A stretch of DNA of 46,183 bases from JALYNX01 sp040905925 (GCA_040905925.1 JBBDQO010000039.1:1-46183); one strand, 5' to 3'; shown: positions 17,520 through 26,178, counted from the first letter of the stretch. Numbers and translations: made by a program. Notes: a model not told the origin generated them from the letters alone.

Positions 17520-18038
17520 ATGACAACCACCAAGACCCGGACAACGAAAACCCGTCGACGAGGCGCGATCCGGTTCGGGTACGCGGTGGCGATCGTTCTC
17601 AACGTTGCGTCGTTGGTGATCGCCAACAACATCCTCGACTGGGGCTGGCTTCCGTTCCTCACAAACGACTTCGGCCGGATCCTGTGGCTCCTCGACCTCT
17701 CGTTCCTGGCCGCGATCCTGGTCAATTCGATCTACCTGGGGTACGACCCCCCGTGGTTCAAGTCGGTGTGTCAGATCGGGCTGGGCGGGATCAGCATGGC
17801 CGTGGCGATAAGGACCTATCAGGTGTTTCCCTTCGACTTCACCGGCTACCAGTTCGACTGGGAGCCTGTGACTCGATTCGTCATCGTCCTCACCATGGTC
17901 GGCGTCGGGATAGCGATCGTCAGTGAAGTGGTCAAACTGGCCCGGGGAATAGGATTGAATCCGCAAGGTGAGCCGCAGTCACCCACCTTCGAAGAAGTCG
18001 GAGCGACAGGAGCACGGAATGACCGACAGCAATCATGA
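17520..18038 (+). CDS. Membrane protein of unknown function, four helices
   Basis: A 172-residue protein with a basic N-terminus (MTTTKTRTTKTRRRG) and four hydrophobic helices at about 18-38, 50-75, 83-97 and 119-140. The ATG at 17520 follows a GGGAGG site and is preferred to the upstream reading at 17358, which has no such site. No enzyme or transporter motif is visible. The gene overlaps the next one by 20 bases, so translation is probably coupled and the products may work together. Confidence 0.75.
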   Translation: MTTTKTRTTKTRRRGAIRFGYAVAIVLNVASLVIANNILDWGWLPFLTNDFGRILWLLDLSFLAAILVNSIYLGYDPPWFKSVCQIGLGGISMAVAIRTYQVFPFDFTGYQFDWEPVTRFVIVLTMVGVGIAIVSEVVKLARGIGLNPQGEPQSPTFEEVGATGARNDRQQS

Positions 18039-18342
18039 TCAATCCAGCGAATCGGGTGACGCTGCGCGCAATCGGTGGGTAGACGAGGCTCAGGAGGCTC
18101 TAGACCGGACGGTGGCCGCCGTCAGATCGGCCTGGGATGCCACCAGGGAGAGCCGAATGAGCGCGTTGGAGTCGGCCAAGCAGGCGGCCCAGGAGCTAGG
18201 CAGAGTCCTGGACAAAGGGGTGGCGGCCGCCAGGGATCGGTGGGCAACCGAAGAGGCTCAAAGCGCGCATTCCCAAGAGGCGACTGGTCCCGCCGAGCAA
18301 AGCGATGCGAGTTCCGACGTCGAATCTCCTGACCAGACCTAG
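18019..18342 (+). CDS. Small Ala-rich helical protein
   Basis: A 107-residue hydrophilic protein starting at the ATG 18019, preceded by AGGAG and lying inside the end of the upstream membrane-protein gene. The central part (about residues 18-78) is a long amphipathic, probably coiled helix (VDEAQEALDRTVAAVRSAWD, ALESAKQAAQELGRVLDKGV), while both ends are polar and likely disordered. This resembles CsbD- or apolipoprotein-like stress proteins in style only; I do not recognise the family. Confidence 0.65.
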   Translation: MTDSNHDQSSESGDAARNRWVDEAQEALDRTVAAVRSAWDATRESRMSALESAKQAAQELGRVLDKGVAAARDRWATEEAQSAHSQEATGPAEQSDASSDVESPDQT

Positions 18343-18359
18343 AGACCCAGGCTCCTGCC

Positions 18360-18776
18360 TTGACCGGACCCCTCCTCGAGACGCGGACCATGACCGTCTC
18401 CATCGACTGTCCCCCGGACCGCGTCTATGACTTTGTGTCGAATCCGAGCAACCTTCCCCGTTGGTCGTTCTTCGAAGCCGTGACCGAGACCGACGACGGA
18501 TGGGTGGTGCAAACCCCGGACGGCCCCGTGGGTTTCCGCTTTCTCGAGGCCAACCGGCTCGGCGTCCTCGACCATCGGGTGACACTCCCTTCCGGCGTAG
18601 AGATTCAAGTACCGATGCGGGTAATCCCCAACGATCGTGGCAGCGAGGTGTTGTTCACCCTGTTTCGAGCGCCGGACATGACCGACCAGGACTTCGCCTC
18701 CGACGCGACTCAGGTCATCGCGGATCTGACCAAGCTGAAGACCCTGTTGGAAGGCTCGGAGGCCGGCCGACCCTAG
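18360..18776 (+). CDS. SRPBCC-family protein
   Basis: A 138-residue START-like domain protein with ETRTMTVSIDCPPDRVYDFV (first strand and helix), NPSNLPRWSFF, and a C-terminal helix DATQVIADLTKLKTLLEG. The layout is typical of short SRPBCC proteins annotated as polyketide cyclase/dehydrase or lipid transport. The TTG at 18360 is chosen because the family usually begins a few residues before the ETRT strand; the ATG at 18390 is an alternative that would trim it. It lies 17 bases after the previous gene, in a likely four-gene unit running to 19159. Confidence 0.78.
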   Translation: MTGPLLETRTMTVSIDCPPDRVYDFVSNPSNLPRWSFFEAVTETDDGWVVQTPDGPVGFRFLEANRLGVLDHRVTLPSGVEIQVPMRVIPNDRGSEVLFTLFRAPDMTDQDFASDATQVIADLTKLKTLLEGSEAGRP

Positions 18777-18838
18777 GGTCAACCCGAGTAGGAGGTTCGG
18801 AGATCACAACGGAAGCCAGGAATGAGGAGCATCTCGAC

Positions 18839-19159
18839 GTGAGGTTCCGCGACGATCCCGAGCAGCACCGCTACTTGGCCGAGATCGACGGCCGGGTGGT
18901 CGGGATGGCCGTCTACCAGCTCCGAGCCGGTCGACACATCTTCGTTCACACCGAGATCAACCCCGAATACGAAGGCAAAGGGGTGGGCTCGGCTCTAGCC
19001 CGCTATGCACTGGACGACGTCAGGGCTCAGGGCGGGATAATGGTGCCGATCTGCCCTTTCATCTCCTCCTGGATCGAGCGTCACCCCGAGTACCGGACAA
19101 TGGTCGATCAAGAGCTCTTCGATCGGATCAACGGGGTCAGGGGCGGCGATTCTCCTTGA
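18839..19159 (+). CDS. GNAT-family N-acetyltransferase (YjdJ-like)
   Basis: A short GNAT of about 106 residues, of the YjdJ/COG2388 type. Visible features are RYLAEIDGRVVGMAVYQL (strands 1-3), HTEINPEYEGKGVGSALARYAL (the acetyl-CoA-binding loop, with the Q/RxxGxG/A equivalent in GKGVGSA) and VPICPFISSWIERHPEY, the conserved C-terminal segment of this subgroup. The start is uncertain. The GTG at 18839 has a GAGGAG site nine bases upstream; a perfect GGAGG also stands before an ATC at 18803, which would add twelve residues. The acetyl acceptor is unknown. Confidence 0.85.
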   Translation: MRFRDDPEQHRYLAEIDGRVVGMAVYQLRAGRHIFVHTEINPEYEGKGVGSALARYALDDVRAQGGIMVPICPFISSWIERHPEYRTMVDQELFDRINGVRGGDSP

Positions 19160-19162
19160 TCT

Positions 19163-19200
19163 GGTCGCCCAGGGCCCCGGCCGAGGGCACCCAGGCGACC
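19163..19200. terminator. Hairpin between convergent genes, probable bidirectional terminator
   Basis: GGTCGCC (19163-19169) pairs with GGCGACC (19194-19200), with further GGG/CCC pairing inside. It fills the space between the GNAT stop and the acoC stop. There is no T run on either side, so termination is inferred from position. Confidence 0.45.
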
Positions 19201-20255
19201 TAACTCAAAGATCCCAGGAGCTCTCCAACTCGCCGAAGGAAGTCCGCGGCCGGAGCCCCGTCGACGAAGGCGTGATCGAAGGTCAGCGACAGCACCACAC
19301 GTGAGCCCCCGGTGACCAACCCGCCGGCGGCGAAGACCGGCACCCGGCGCACCGCTCCTACCCCGAGGACCGCCACCTGGGGGAGGTTGATGATCGGCGT
19401 GAATCCATCGACACCGTGACTGCCGAGATTGGTGACGGTGAAAGTCCCACCCTCGTAGTCGGGCATCGTCAGCTCCCCGTTCCGGGCCCGCTCCGCCAGT
19501 CCCCGGATCTCCTCGTGGATCTCAGTCACCGTGCGATCGGCCGGGTTCCTCGTCACCGGGGATACCAGGCCCTGGTCGGTTTGCACCGCCACCGCGACGT
19601 TGGCCACCACTTCTGGTATGAAGCGGTCACCGTCACGGGTGCCGTTCAGGGATGGGTGCTCGCTGAGGGCGAGCGCCACCGCCTTGATCACTGAAGCGGT
19701 CACGTGTTCCGGAGCTCCCGATTCCAGGTCCACGCTCGAGGTGAGGGTCACCGGTGCCGTTTCCAGATGGCCCCGTCTCATGTTGCGGGCGATGACCGCA
19801 CGGAGACCGACCATTCCCGTTTCTTCGGGTTGTCTTTCAGCTGCGGCGCGGACATCGGTCTCGGTGATCCGACCGCCCGTCCCTGTCCCGGAGACCTTGG
19901 ATAGGTCGACACCTATCTCTCGGGCGAGACGTTTGGCTGCCGGGGAGGCCGGAGTCGAGACCGGCGCCGTACCAGAGCCGGCATTGTCCCGGGCTGGAGC
20001 GACGCGCTCTGGCGCCTCCTCCGCAGCGACTATCCGACAGATGGGCTCACCCTGGGGAACAGGAGCGTTGATGGGGACCAGCCCCACCACTGCCCCTGCT
20101 TCGGACGCATAGACCTGCTCGGCCACCTTCTCCACCTGGATCTCGGCAATCAGCTGACCGGCTTCGCACCTCTGGCCTTCGTCGACCAGCCAAGCGGTGA
20201 CGACCCCGTCCTCACCCGGCTCGGTGAGGACGGGCATCAATACGTCCGTTGCCAT
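19200..20255 (-). CDS. acoC: 2-oxoacid/acetoin dehydrogenase E2 (dihydrolipoamide acyltransferase)
   Basis: A 351-residue E2 subunit that moves acyl groups from lipoamide to CoA. The domains in order are: a lipoyl domain at 1-77 with the modified Lys at 43 (EIQVEKVAEQV); a linker; a peripheral-subunit-binding domain at about 103-138 (SPAAKRLAREIGVDLSKVSG...GRITETDV); and a catalytic acyltransferase domain at 148-351. The catalytic HxxxDG motif is present as DHAFVDG with His 328 and Asp 332. With one lipoyl domain and a shortened linker it is at the small end for the family. It is last in the operon, five bases after the E1-beta gene. The acyl specificity is inferred from the acoX neighbour. 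Confidence 0.85.
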   Translation of the reverse strand: MATDVLMPVLTEPGEDGVVTAWLVDEGQRCEAGQLIAEIQVEKVAEQVYASEAGAVVGLVPINAPVPQGEPICRIVAAEEAPERVAPARDNAGSGTAPVSTPASPAAKRLAREIGVDLSKVSGTGTGGRITETDVRAAAERQPEETGMVGLRAVIARNMRRGHLETAPVTLTSSVDLESGAPEHVTASVIKAVALALSEHPSLNGTRDGDRFIPEVVANVAVAVQTDQGLVSPVTRNPADRTVTEIHEEIRGLAERARNGELTMPDYEGGTFTVTNLGSHGVDGFTPIINLPQVAVLGVGAVRRVPVFAAGGLVTGGSRVVLSLTFDHAFVDGAPAADFLRRVGELLGSLS

Positions 20256-20260
20256 CTGAT

Positions 20261-21280
20261 TCAGGCAGAGACCAGCTGTTGTGCGGCCTCCACGATTCTC
20301 TCCGCCGAAGGCAGGGCAAACTGCTCCAGGGGCCGACTGTAGGGAATCGGCGTGTCCGGCGTCGCCACCCGCATCGGTGGCGCGTCCAGATGGTCGAAGG
20401 CGCGCTCCACCACGGTGGCGATCACCTCGCCTGTCATACCGAAGCTCTGGTAGTCCTCGTCGACCACCAGCAGCCGGTGGGTCTTGCCCACACTCTCGGC
20501 GATCTTGTCCCGATCGAGCGGGACGAGGGAGCGCAGATCGAGCACCTCGGCTGATATGCCCTTGTCTTCGAGCATCTCCGCGGCGTCGAGAGCCCGGTGC
20601 ACGGACAGCCCGACCGTGACCACGGTCAGGTCGTCACCCTCCCGGGCGATAGCCGCCTCCCCGATCGGGACCTCGTACGACTCGGAGGGAACCGCACCGG
20701 TCGCTCGGGGATTGTTGGTCATCCAACCCAGGCCCAGCACGCCTTTGTGGAACATGTACAGCACCGGGTTGTCGTCCCGGATCGCCGAGGTCATGAGTCC
20801 CTTGGCGTCGTAGGGGTTCGACGGCACGACCACCTTCATCCCGGGGAGATGGGCGAAGGTGCCCCACAGCGTCTGTGAGTGCTGGCCCGCGTCCGAATAC
20901 CCGCCTCCTACCGCCGTCATCAGCACCATCGGCACCTTGACGTTGCCGCCGCTGAAGTAGTGGATCTTCGCCATGTTGTTGTAGATCTGATCCATGCACA
21001 CGCCGAAGAAGTCGACGAACATCAGCTCGGCGATGGGGCGAAGCCCATTGATTGCGGCGCCGACGGCGGCGCCAATGAACCCAGTCTCCGAGATCGGGGT
21101 GTCCATCACTCGCTCCGGCCCGAAGCGGTCGAGCAGACCCTCGGTGGCCCCGAAGATCCCTCCGTAGACACCGATGTCTTCGCCCATCAGCAACACCCTG
21201 TCGTCGGCCTCCATCTCCAAGGCGATCGCCTCGGCTATCGCCTTCTGTGTGGTGAGCTTGCGATCGGTTGTAATCGTCAT
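20261..21280 (-). CDS. acoB: 2-oxoacid/acetoin dehydrogenase E1 beta subunit
   Basis: A 339-residue transketolase-like beta subunit. Family motifs include AIAEAIALEMEADDRVLLMGEDIG (the Glu that activates thiamine diphosphate lies here), VMDTPISETGFIGAAVGAAI, a conserved MFVDFFGVCMDQIYNN segment, and the C-terminal domain DLRSLVPLDRDKIAESVGKT. Together with the alpha subunit it forms the heterotetrameric E1 that decarboxylates the substrate. It starts 13 bases after the acoA stop and is followed at five bases by the E2 gene. Pyruvate, branched-chain oxoacids and acetoin are all possible substrates by sequence alone. Confidence 0.9.
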   Translation of the reverse strand: MTITTDRKLTTQKAIAEAIALEMEADDRVLLMGEDIGVYGGIFGATEGLLDRFGPERVMDTPISETGFIGAAVGAAINGLRPIAELMFVDFFGVCMDQIYNNMAKIHYFSGGNVKVPMVLMTAVGGGYSDAGQHSQTLWGTFAHLPGMKVVVPSNPYDAKGLMTSAIRDDNPVLYMFHKGVLGLGWMTNNPRATGAVPSESYEVPIGEAAIAREGDDLTVVTVGLSVHRALDAAEMLEDKGISAEVLDLRSLVPLDRDKIAESVGKTHRLLVVDEDYQSFGMTGEVIATVVERAFDHLDAPPMRVATPDTPIPYSRPLEQFALPSAERIVEAAQQLVSA

Positions 21281-21293
21281 GTGACCTCCTCTC

Positions 21294-22280
21294 TCAAGCG
21301 AAGACGTCCACCAGGGCGCCTTCGGGCTCGGGGTATGGGCTCGAGATGGCGAAGGAGATAGCGTCTTCCACCTCGCCGAACATCCGCTCCTTGATCGCCT
21401 CGATATCGGAATCGGTCAGGACCCCTTCGGCGACCAGCTTCTGACCGAACGTGACCAATGCGTCCCGCTCCGCCATCGCCTCCTTGAACTCATCGCTGCG
21501 ATAGGCATCGGCGTCACCTTCGAAATGGCCCCAGAGGCGATCGGTCTTCACCTCGATCAGGCTTGGGCCACGTCCGCTGCGGGCCCGGGCGATCGCCTCG
21601 CCGGCAACCTCGTAGACAGCCACAGGGTCGTTGTTGGCCACGAGGACACCGGGGATCCCGTATGCGGACGCCCGGTCACTGTTGTCCGCTATCGCCGTCG
21701 ACGCCGTCTTGGGCACCGAGATGGCGTAGGCGTTGTCCTCACAGATGAAGACAACGGGGAGGTCCCAGATCGCCGCCAGGTTGAGCGACTCATGGAATGC
21801 ACCCTGGTTGGCCGCACCGTCACCAAAGAACGACAGAGCCACGTTGTCGGTGCCACGCCGTTTGAATGCGAGCCCGGCTCCAACCGCAACCGGCATCCCC
21901 TCGGCGATGATCCCGGAGCACCCGAAGTTGGGCTCCACGGAGAACAGGTGCATATGGCCACCCTTCCCCTTGCCCAACCCGGTCTCTCTCCCGAAGATCT
22001 CCGCAGTCATTTTCTTGAGATCGACCCCCTGTGCAATGGCGATGTGGTGGGGTCGGTGGGTCGCGGTGATCGCGTCCCCGGCCTTCAAATGGGGCCTGAC
22101 CCCGACCGCCACCGGCTCCTGTCCTGCGGAGAGGTGCATCTCTCCCGGGATCAGACCGGCGGCGATATCGAAGGCGGGCAGTTTGTCTTCAAAGTAGATC
22201 TCTCGGATTCGCTCCTCGTAGCGTCGGATCTTCACCATGGTCTCGTACATGTCGACCAGGTGCTCGCTGGGAATGTCCAT
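21294..22280 (-). CDS. acoA: 2-oxoacid/acetoin dehydrogenase E1 alpha subunit
   Basis: A thiamine-diphosphate-dependent E1 alpha subunit of about 328 residues. The cofactor motif is SFFGDGAANQGAFHES followed by LPVVFICEDNAYAIS (the GDG...N pattern). Upstream are the ATHRPHHIAIAQGVD and GKGKGGHMHLF segments usual in AcoA/PdhA. The ATG at 22280 is preferred to the GTG at 22286, because the GTG lies inside the GGAGG ribosome-binding site. It is the second large gene of the operon, 79 bases after acoX. The C-terminal heterodimer surface (DAYRSDEFKEAMAERD) is normal. Confidence 0.9.
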   Translation of the reverse strand: MDIPSEHLVDMYETMVKIRRYEERIREIYFEDKLPAFDIAAGLIPGEMHLSAGQEPVAVGVRPHLKAGDAITATHRPHHIAIAQGVDLKKMTAEIFGRETGLGKGKGGHMHLFSVEPNFGCSGIIAEGMPVAVGAGLAFKRRGTDNVALSFFGDGAANQGAFHESLNLAAIWDLPVVFICEDNAYAISVPKTASTAIADNSDRASAYGIPGVLVANNDPVAVYEVAGEAIARARSGRGPSLIEVKTDRLWGHFEGDADAYRSDEFKEAMAERDALVTFGQKLVAEGVLTDSDIEAIKERMFGEVEDAISFAISSPYPEPEGALVDVFA

Positions 22281-22359
22281 CAGCACCTCCTGTTGTCTGC
22301 GTGGCAGCGCCGATGTCGAGGGTCGGCGCGTTGGCCGGGTCCGGCCTTGAGTGTGACCG

Positions 22360-23322
22360 TTACTTCCGGGACGAAGGCCGCGCTAGGGGCAAAGGACCCT
22401 TCACCTGCAAAGCACGATCCGGATCGAGAACCCGGGGGCCGGGCACCACCCGGACCCTACTCCCACCGGTGGCGATCCGGCGCTCACCGTCGAGAGCGAC
22501 CACACCTCCTGCCACGTCAAGGGTGACCTCCGATCCGATGGGCAGATCAGAGTGCTCAGCCACCGCCACATCGAGTACCAGGCCGGGTCCGAATATCGCC
22601 TTCACGGTCTGGCCGGGACCGAATCGGATCCAGCGGGCGCGACCCGGGGCGAGAGGCCCCATCCCGGCGCTGACCGAGGCGATCCCGACCGCGGTGGGGT
22701 CGGCCGAAGTCGCCACGGCTTCCATCAGCAGCTCCGGCTCCCACAAGGCGCCGGCGCCGAGCCATCGTCCCCGCACCGAGACCACGTCGATGACCGCGGT
22801 GGCATGTCCGGTGGAGATATCCACCTGGAGTGCCGTGGTCGGGACGAAGACAGACGGATCCTGGCTCTTCACCCCGGCAACGGTGGCGAGGCCGATCACC
22901 GTCGGCTCCAGGGTCAGGGCAGAGGCGTTGTTGGTCCCTGCAGCGATGGGGACTAGAGGAGCCTCGGGCCAGCCTTCGACCGCCGCCCTCACTGTGCCGT
23001 CGCCACCCAGCGTGACCAGAGCGTCCGCCATGAGGCCGGCGAGATGGGCGGCGGCGCGTTTCGTGTCCGACTCCTCACCCGTGGCAGTGATTGGAAGGAA
23101 GTCGACTTGAGGAGCAGAGTCCCGCGCCAGAGACACGGCACGACGTACCAACCCGGCCCGATCATCGAGGGCAAGCACCTTCACTTCGGGGTGCGAGCCG
23201 AGCCCGACCAGGAGACGGGCGAGGAGATTCGCCTTCTCCTCAGCGTCGACCACTCTGGCCAACCCAGTGAGCCGACGAATGTCCTTCGACGAGATCGGGT
23301 TGGCGATCAGACCGATCAGCAT
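22360..23322 (-). CDS. acoX: AcoX-like ATP-NAD kinase family protein
   Basis: A 320-residue protein of the AcoX/ATP-NAD-kinase-like family. It begins LIGLIANPISSKDIRRL, carries the nucleotide-kinase GGDGT motif (LVTLGGDGTVRAA, about residue 151) and the paired AAGTNNASA motif (about 172). AcoX genes accompany acoABC in acetoin-degrading bacteria, although the exact role of AcoX is not settled. Its presence here is the main reason for reading the operon as acetoin dehydrogenase rather than pyruvate dehydrogenase. A gap of 55 bases separates it from the DUF5661 gene upstream. Confidence 0.8.
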   Translation of the reverse strand: MLIGLIANPISSKDIRRLTGLARVVDAEEKANLLARLLVGLGSHPEVKVLALDDRAGLVRRAVSLARDSAPQVDFLPITATGEESDTKRAAAHLAGLMADALVTLGGDGTVRAAVEGWPEAPLVPIAAGTNNASALTLEPTVIGLATVAGVKSQDPSVFVPTTALQVDISTGHATAVIDVVSVRGRWLGAGALWEPELLMEAVATSADPTAVGIASVSAGMGPLAPGRARWIRFGPGQTVKAIFGPGLVLDVAVAEHSDLPIGSEVTLDVAGGVVALDGERRIATGGSRVRVVPGPRVLDPDRALQVKGPLPLARPSSRK

Positions 23323-23376
23323 GAATTCCAGGGTAGGGCGGTGATCTCCACTGCCTCTCGACGAGAGTAAGTCGAC

Positions 23377-23664
23377 TCAGACGATGCCGAGGTTGGCATC
23401 CTCGTTGACCGCCCAGGCGGCCTCCGCCTCCCTTTCCATGGTTGCGAGCCGGTCGTAGTAGTCGGGGTACTCGCGCAGGTGGGCAAGGGCGATCTTGGCG
23501 GTGAGGACGGGGTCATCCCCGGTGACGTTCAGATCGGGAAACCTGGTGCCGTGCTCCAGCTCCACGTCCATCCCGCGACGCACCTCCTCGAGCCCGAAGC
23601 GTTCCTCAGAGATCTCGATACCGATCTCGGCAGCGGCCTTCGCCGCACCTTCAAGGGTGAACAT
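23377..23664 (-). CDS. DUF5661-family small protein
   Basis: A 95-residue acidic cytoplasmic protein. The RRGMDVELEHGTRFPDLNVT and ALAHLREYPDYYDRLATMER segments match the DUF5661 family of short proteins of unknown function. The start ATG has an AGGAGA-like site in the plus-strand CTCTCCTTT just beyond it. The gene heads the aco operon and lies back-to-back with lon, separated by 204 bases that hold two inverted repeats. A functional link to the dehydrogenase is possible but rests on position only. Confidence 0.8.
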   Translation of the reverse strand: MFTLEGAAKAAAEIGIEISEERFGLEEVRRGMDVELEHGTRFPDLNVTGDDPVLTAKIALAHLREYPDYYDRLATMEREAEAAWAVNEDANLGIV

Positions 23665-23704
23665 ATGTCTCTCCTTTCATCCCGAAGCATGGACCAACCC
23701 GACC

Positions 23705-23747
23705 GGGCGGGTAAGAGGCCTTTGACCCCTCTTCACCCCACCCGCCC
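23705..23747. repeat. Compound inverted repeat in the lon/DUF5661 divergent region
   Basis: Outer arms GGGCGGGT (23705-23712) and ACCCGCCC (23740-23747) and inner arms AAGAGG (23713-23718) and CCTCTT (23728-23733) pair perfectly; a six-base bulge lies on the 3' side. It sits 41 bases upstream of the DUF5661 start. It may be a leader hairpin of the aco operon or a protein-binding site. Confidence 0.5.
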
Positions 23748-23778
23748 CCGTCAACCCTGCCAACCCTTGATTACCAAA

Positions 23779-23799
23779 CCTGAGCGATAAAGGCTCAGA
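23779..23799. promoter_or_regulatory. HAIR-like inverted repeat upstream of lon
   Basis: Perfect CTGAGC (23780-23785) and GCTCAG (23793-23798) arms are separated by exactly seven bases. This is the geometry of the HspR-binding HAIR element (CTTGAGT-N7-ACTCAAG), of which nine of fourteen arm positions are matched. It lies about 70 bases before the lon start. HspR control of lon is known in Streptomyces; here it is a hypothesis. Confidence 0.4.
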
Positions 23800-23868
23800 T
23801 CGGAATAGGGGGCTCCCGCCGATGGTTGCAAAAAGCTCGTCGCCCATAACCAAGAAGGAAACGGCCCG

Positions 23869-26163
23869 ATGCCTGAAACCGCCCAACTCACCCTTCCCGT
23901 TCTTCCTCTCCACAACGGTGTGGTCTTCCCCCACATGGTGGTGACCATCCGCGTCGAGACCGACGAGGGCAAGACCGCGCTCGCCGCCGCCAGAAGTGAC
24001 GGCCGGCTTCTTCTGGTCCCCAGACTCGACGGTCGCTATTCAACGGTGGGCACCATCGCCGAGATCCAGTCCGACGACGACGGGAGTGTCGTGGTGTCGG
24101 GCATGGCCCGGGCCCGGGTGGGGGCCGGATCGGTCGACGACAGCGGGGCGCTCTGGGTGGAGGCTGTGCCCTACCCCGAGGTCGACATGATCGACGACGA
24201 GCTCGAGGCCTTGATAGCCGAATACCGAGCCGTGGTCAGCGCTGTCCTCGAGAACCGGGGTTTGGCCGGGGTCGCCGAGCGGCTCCTCGATGTCGACAAC
24301 CCTTCCCAACTCGCCGACCTGGCCGTCTACTCCCCCGACCTCTCCCTGGAACAGAAGGTCGAGCTGTTGGAGGCCCTCGACATCCGACGTCGACTCGGGA
24401 TGCTCCTGGTGTGGATGCGGGAGACGCTGGCCGATCTCGAGCTGCGGCGCAGGGTGCGCGAGGACGCCACCGAGCGAATCGAGAAGGGCCAGAAGGACTA
24501 CATCCTGCGTCAGCAGATGGACGCCATCCGCAAGGAACTGGGCGAGGAAGGCGACGTCGCCTCGGAGTACCGGGCCAAGCTCGCCGAGCGTGACCTGCCG
24601 GAGAAGGTCCGTGAGTCGATCGGACGTGAGATCGACCGGCTGGAACGGATGAGCGAGCAATCCCCCGAGCATTCCTGGATAAGGACCTGGCTCGACACCA
24701 TGTTCGAGCTCCCCTGGGGGGCTCGCTCCGAGGACCGACTCGACCTGGAGGAAGCCTGGACCGTGCTCGACGCCGACCACACCGGTCTCGAAGACGTCAA
24801 GGAGCGGATCATCGAGCACCTGGCGGTGCGCAAGCTGCGCGCCGAGCGTGGCCTCTCCGACGAGGGCGAGCGCAGTGTCGGGGCCATCCTCCTGTTGGTC
24901 GGCCCACCCGGAGTGGGCAAGACCTCGTTGGGCGAGTCGGTGGCCCGTGCCCTGGGACGCAAGTTCATCCGCGTCGCCCTCGGCGGGGTCCGGGACGAAG
25001 CCGAGATCCGGGGACATCGCCGCACCTACGTCGGTGCCCGGCCCGGACGGATCGCCCGTGCCCTCACCGAGGCTGGGACCATGAACCCGGTCTTTCTCCT
25101 GGACGAGATGGACAAGGTAGGCAACGACTGGCGGGGTGACCCCTCCTCGGCCCTGCTCGAGGTGTTGGACCCTGCGCAGAACCACACCTTCCGTGACAAC
25201 TACCTGGAGGTCGACCTCGACCTCTCCGATGTGCTGTTCATCGCCACCGCCAACGTCGTCGAGACCATCCCCAGTCCGTTACTCGACCGCACCGAGGTCA
25301 TCACCCTCGACGGGTACACCGACAACGAGAAGGTGGAGATCGCCCGAGACCACTTGCTTCCCCGTCAGCTTCGGGCCGCGGCCCTGGAACCGGAGGAGTT
25401 GGAGGTGACCGAGGCCGCATTGGCCGCCATCGTTGACCGCTACACCCGGGAAGCGGGGGTGCGCAACCTCGAGCGGGAGTTGGGCAAACTGTCCCGCAAG
25501 GTGGCCACCGAGGTGGCCCGCCGTGCCGAGTCGGGTTCAGACACCGTGGTGGTCGACGAGCCTGAGGTGCGGGAGTACCTGGGCAAGCCCAAGGTGTGGA
25601 AGGACGAGGCTTCGGACCGCACCGACGTCCCGGGGGTGGCGACCGGCCTGGCGGTCACCGGTGCCGGTGGTGACGTGTTGTTCATCGAAGCCACTGCAAT
25701 GGACGGCGAGCCCGGCCTCACGTTGACCGGTCAACTCGGCGACGTGATGAAGGAATCGGCCATGATCGCCCTGTCATACGTGGAGGCCCACGCCGAGGAT
25801 CTGGGCATCGACCCTGCGCTGTTCAAGCGGAAGTTCCATGTCCACGTCCCGGCAGGCGCGATCCCCAAGGATGGGCCCTCGGCCGGGGTGACCATGCTCA
25901 CGGCCCTGGTATCCCTATTGACCGGACGCAAGGTGAGGGACACAGTCGGGATGACCGGGGAGATCACCCTTCAGGGCAAGGTGTTACCCATCGGGGGGAT
26001 CAAGCAGAAGGTGCTGGCCGCGCACCGGGCCGGGTTGAAGGAGGTCGTCGTCCCTCGCAGGAACGAGGCTGACCTCGACGACGTCCCAGAGAAGGTGCGT
26101 GAGGACCTGACCTTCCACATCGCTGACACCGTCGGCGATGTGTTGGCGGCTGCGCTGGACTGA
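23869..26163 (+). CDS. lon: ATP-dependent Lon protease
   Basis: A 764-residue LonA protease, within the usual length. Its domains are an N-terminal substrate-binding (LAN) domain at about 7-195 beginning LPVLPLHNGVVFPHMVVTI, a helical linker, an AAA+ domain with Walker A GPPGVGKT (about 345) and Walker B VFLLDEMDK, and a C-terminal serine protease domain. The catalytic dyad is Ser 671 in PKDGPSAGV and Lys 714 in GGIKQKVLAAHR. It degrades misfolded and regulatory proteins in the cytoplasm. The ATG has an AAGGAA site. It is a single gene, divergent from the aco operon, with a HAIR-like repeat in its upstream region. Confidence 0.97.
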   Translation: MPETAQLTLPVLPLHNGVVFPHMVVTIRVETDEGKTALAAARSDGRLLLVPRLDGRYSTVGTIAEIQSDDDGSVVVSGMARARVGAGSVDDSGALWVEAVPYPEVDMIDDELEALIAEYRAVVSAVLENRGLAGVAERLLDVDNPSQLADLAVYSPDLSLEQKVELLEALDIRRRLGMLLVWMRETLADLELRRRVREDATERIEKGQKDYILRQQMDAIRKELGEEGDVASEYRAKLAERDLPEKVRESIGREIDRLERMSEQSPEHSWIRTWLDTMFELPWGARSEDRLDLEEAWTVLDADHTGLEDVKERIIEHLAVRKLRAERGLSDEGERSVGAILLLVGPPGVGKTSLGESVARALGRKFIRVALGGVRDEAEIRGHRRTYVGARPGRIARALTEAGTMNPVFLLDEMDKVGNDWRGDPSSALLEVLDPAQNHTFRDNYLEVDLDLSDVLFIATANVVETIPSPLLDRTEVITLDGYTDNEKVEIARDHLLPRQLRAAALEPEELEVTEAALAAIVDRYTREAGVRNLERELGKLSRKVATEVARRAESGSDTVVVDEPEVREYLGKPKVWKDEASDRTDVPGVATGLAVTGAGGDVLFIEATAMDGEPGLTLTGQLGDVMKESAMIALSYVEAHAEDLGIDPALFKRKFHVHVPAGAIPKDGPSAGVTMLTALVSLLTGRKVRDTVGMTGEITLQGKVLPIGGIKQKVLAAHRAGLKEVVVPRRNEADLDDVPEKVREDLTFHIADTVGDVLAAALD

Positions 26164-26178
26164 GGGTGTGATGAACCA

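Noticed and set aside
24040..25185. A 381-codon minus-strand frame inside lon
   Set aside because: Antisense shadow of an unmistakable Lon protease.
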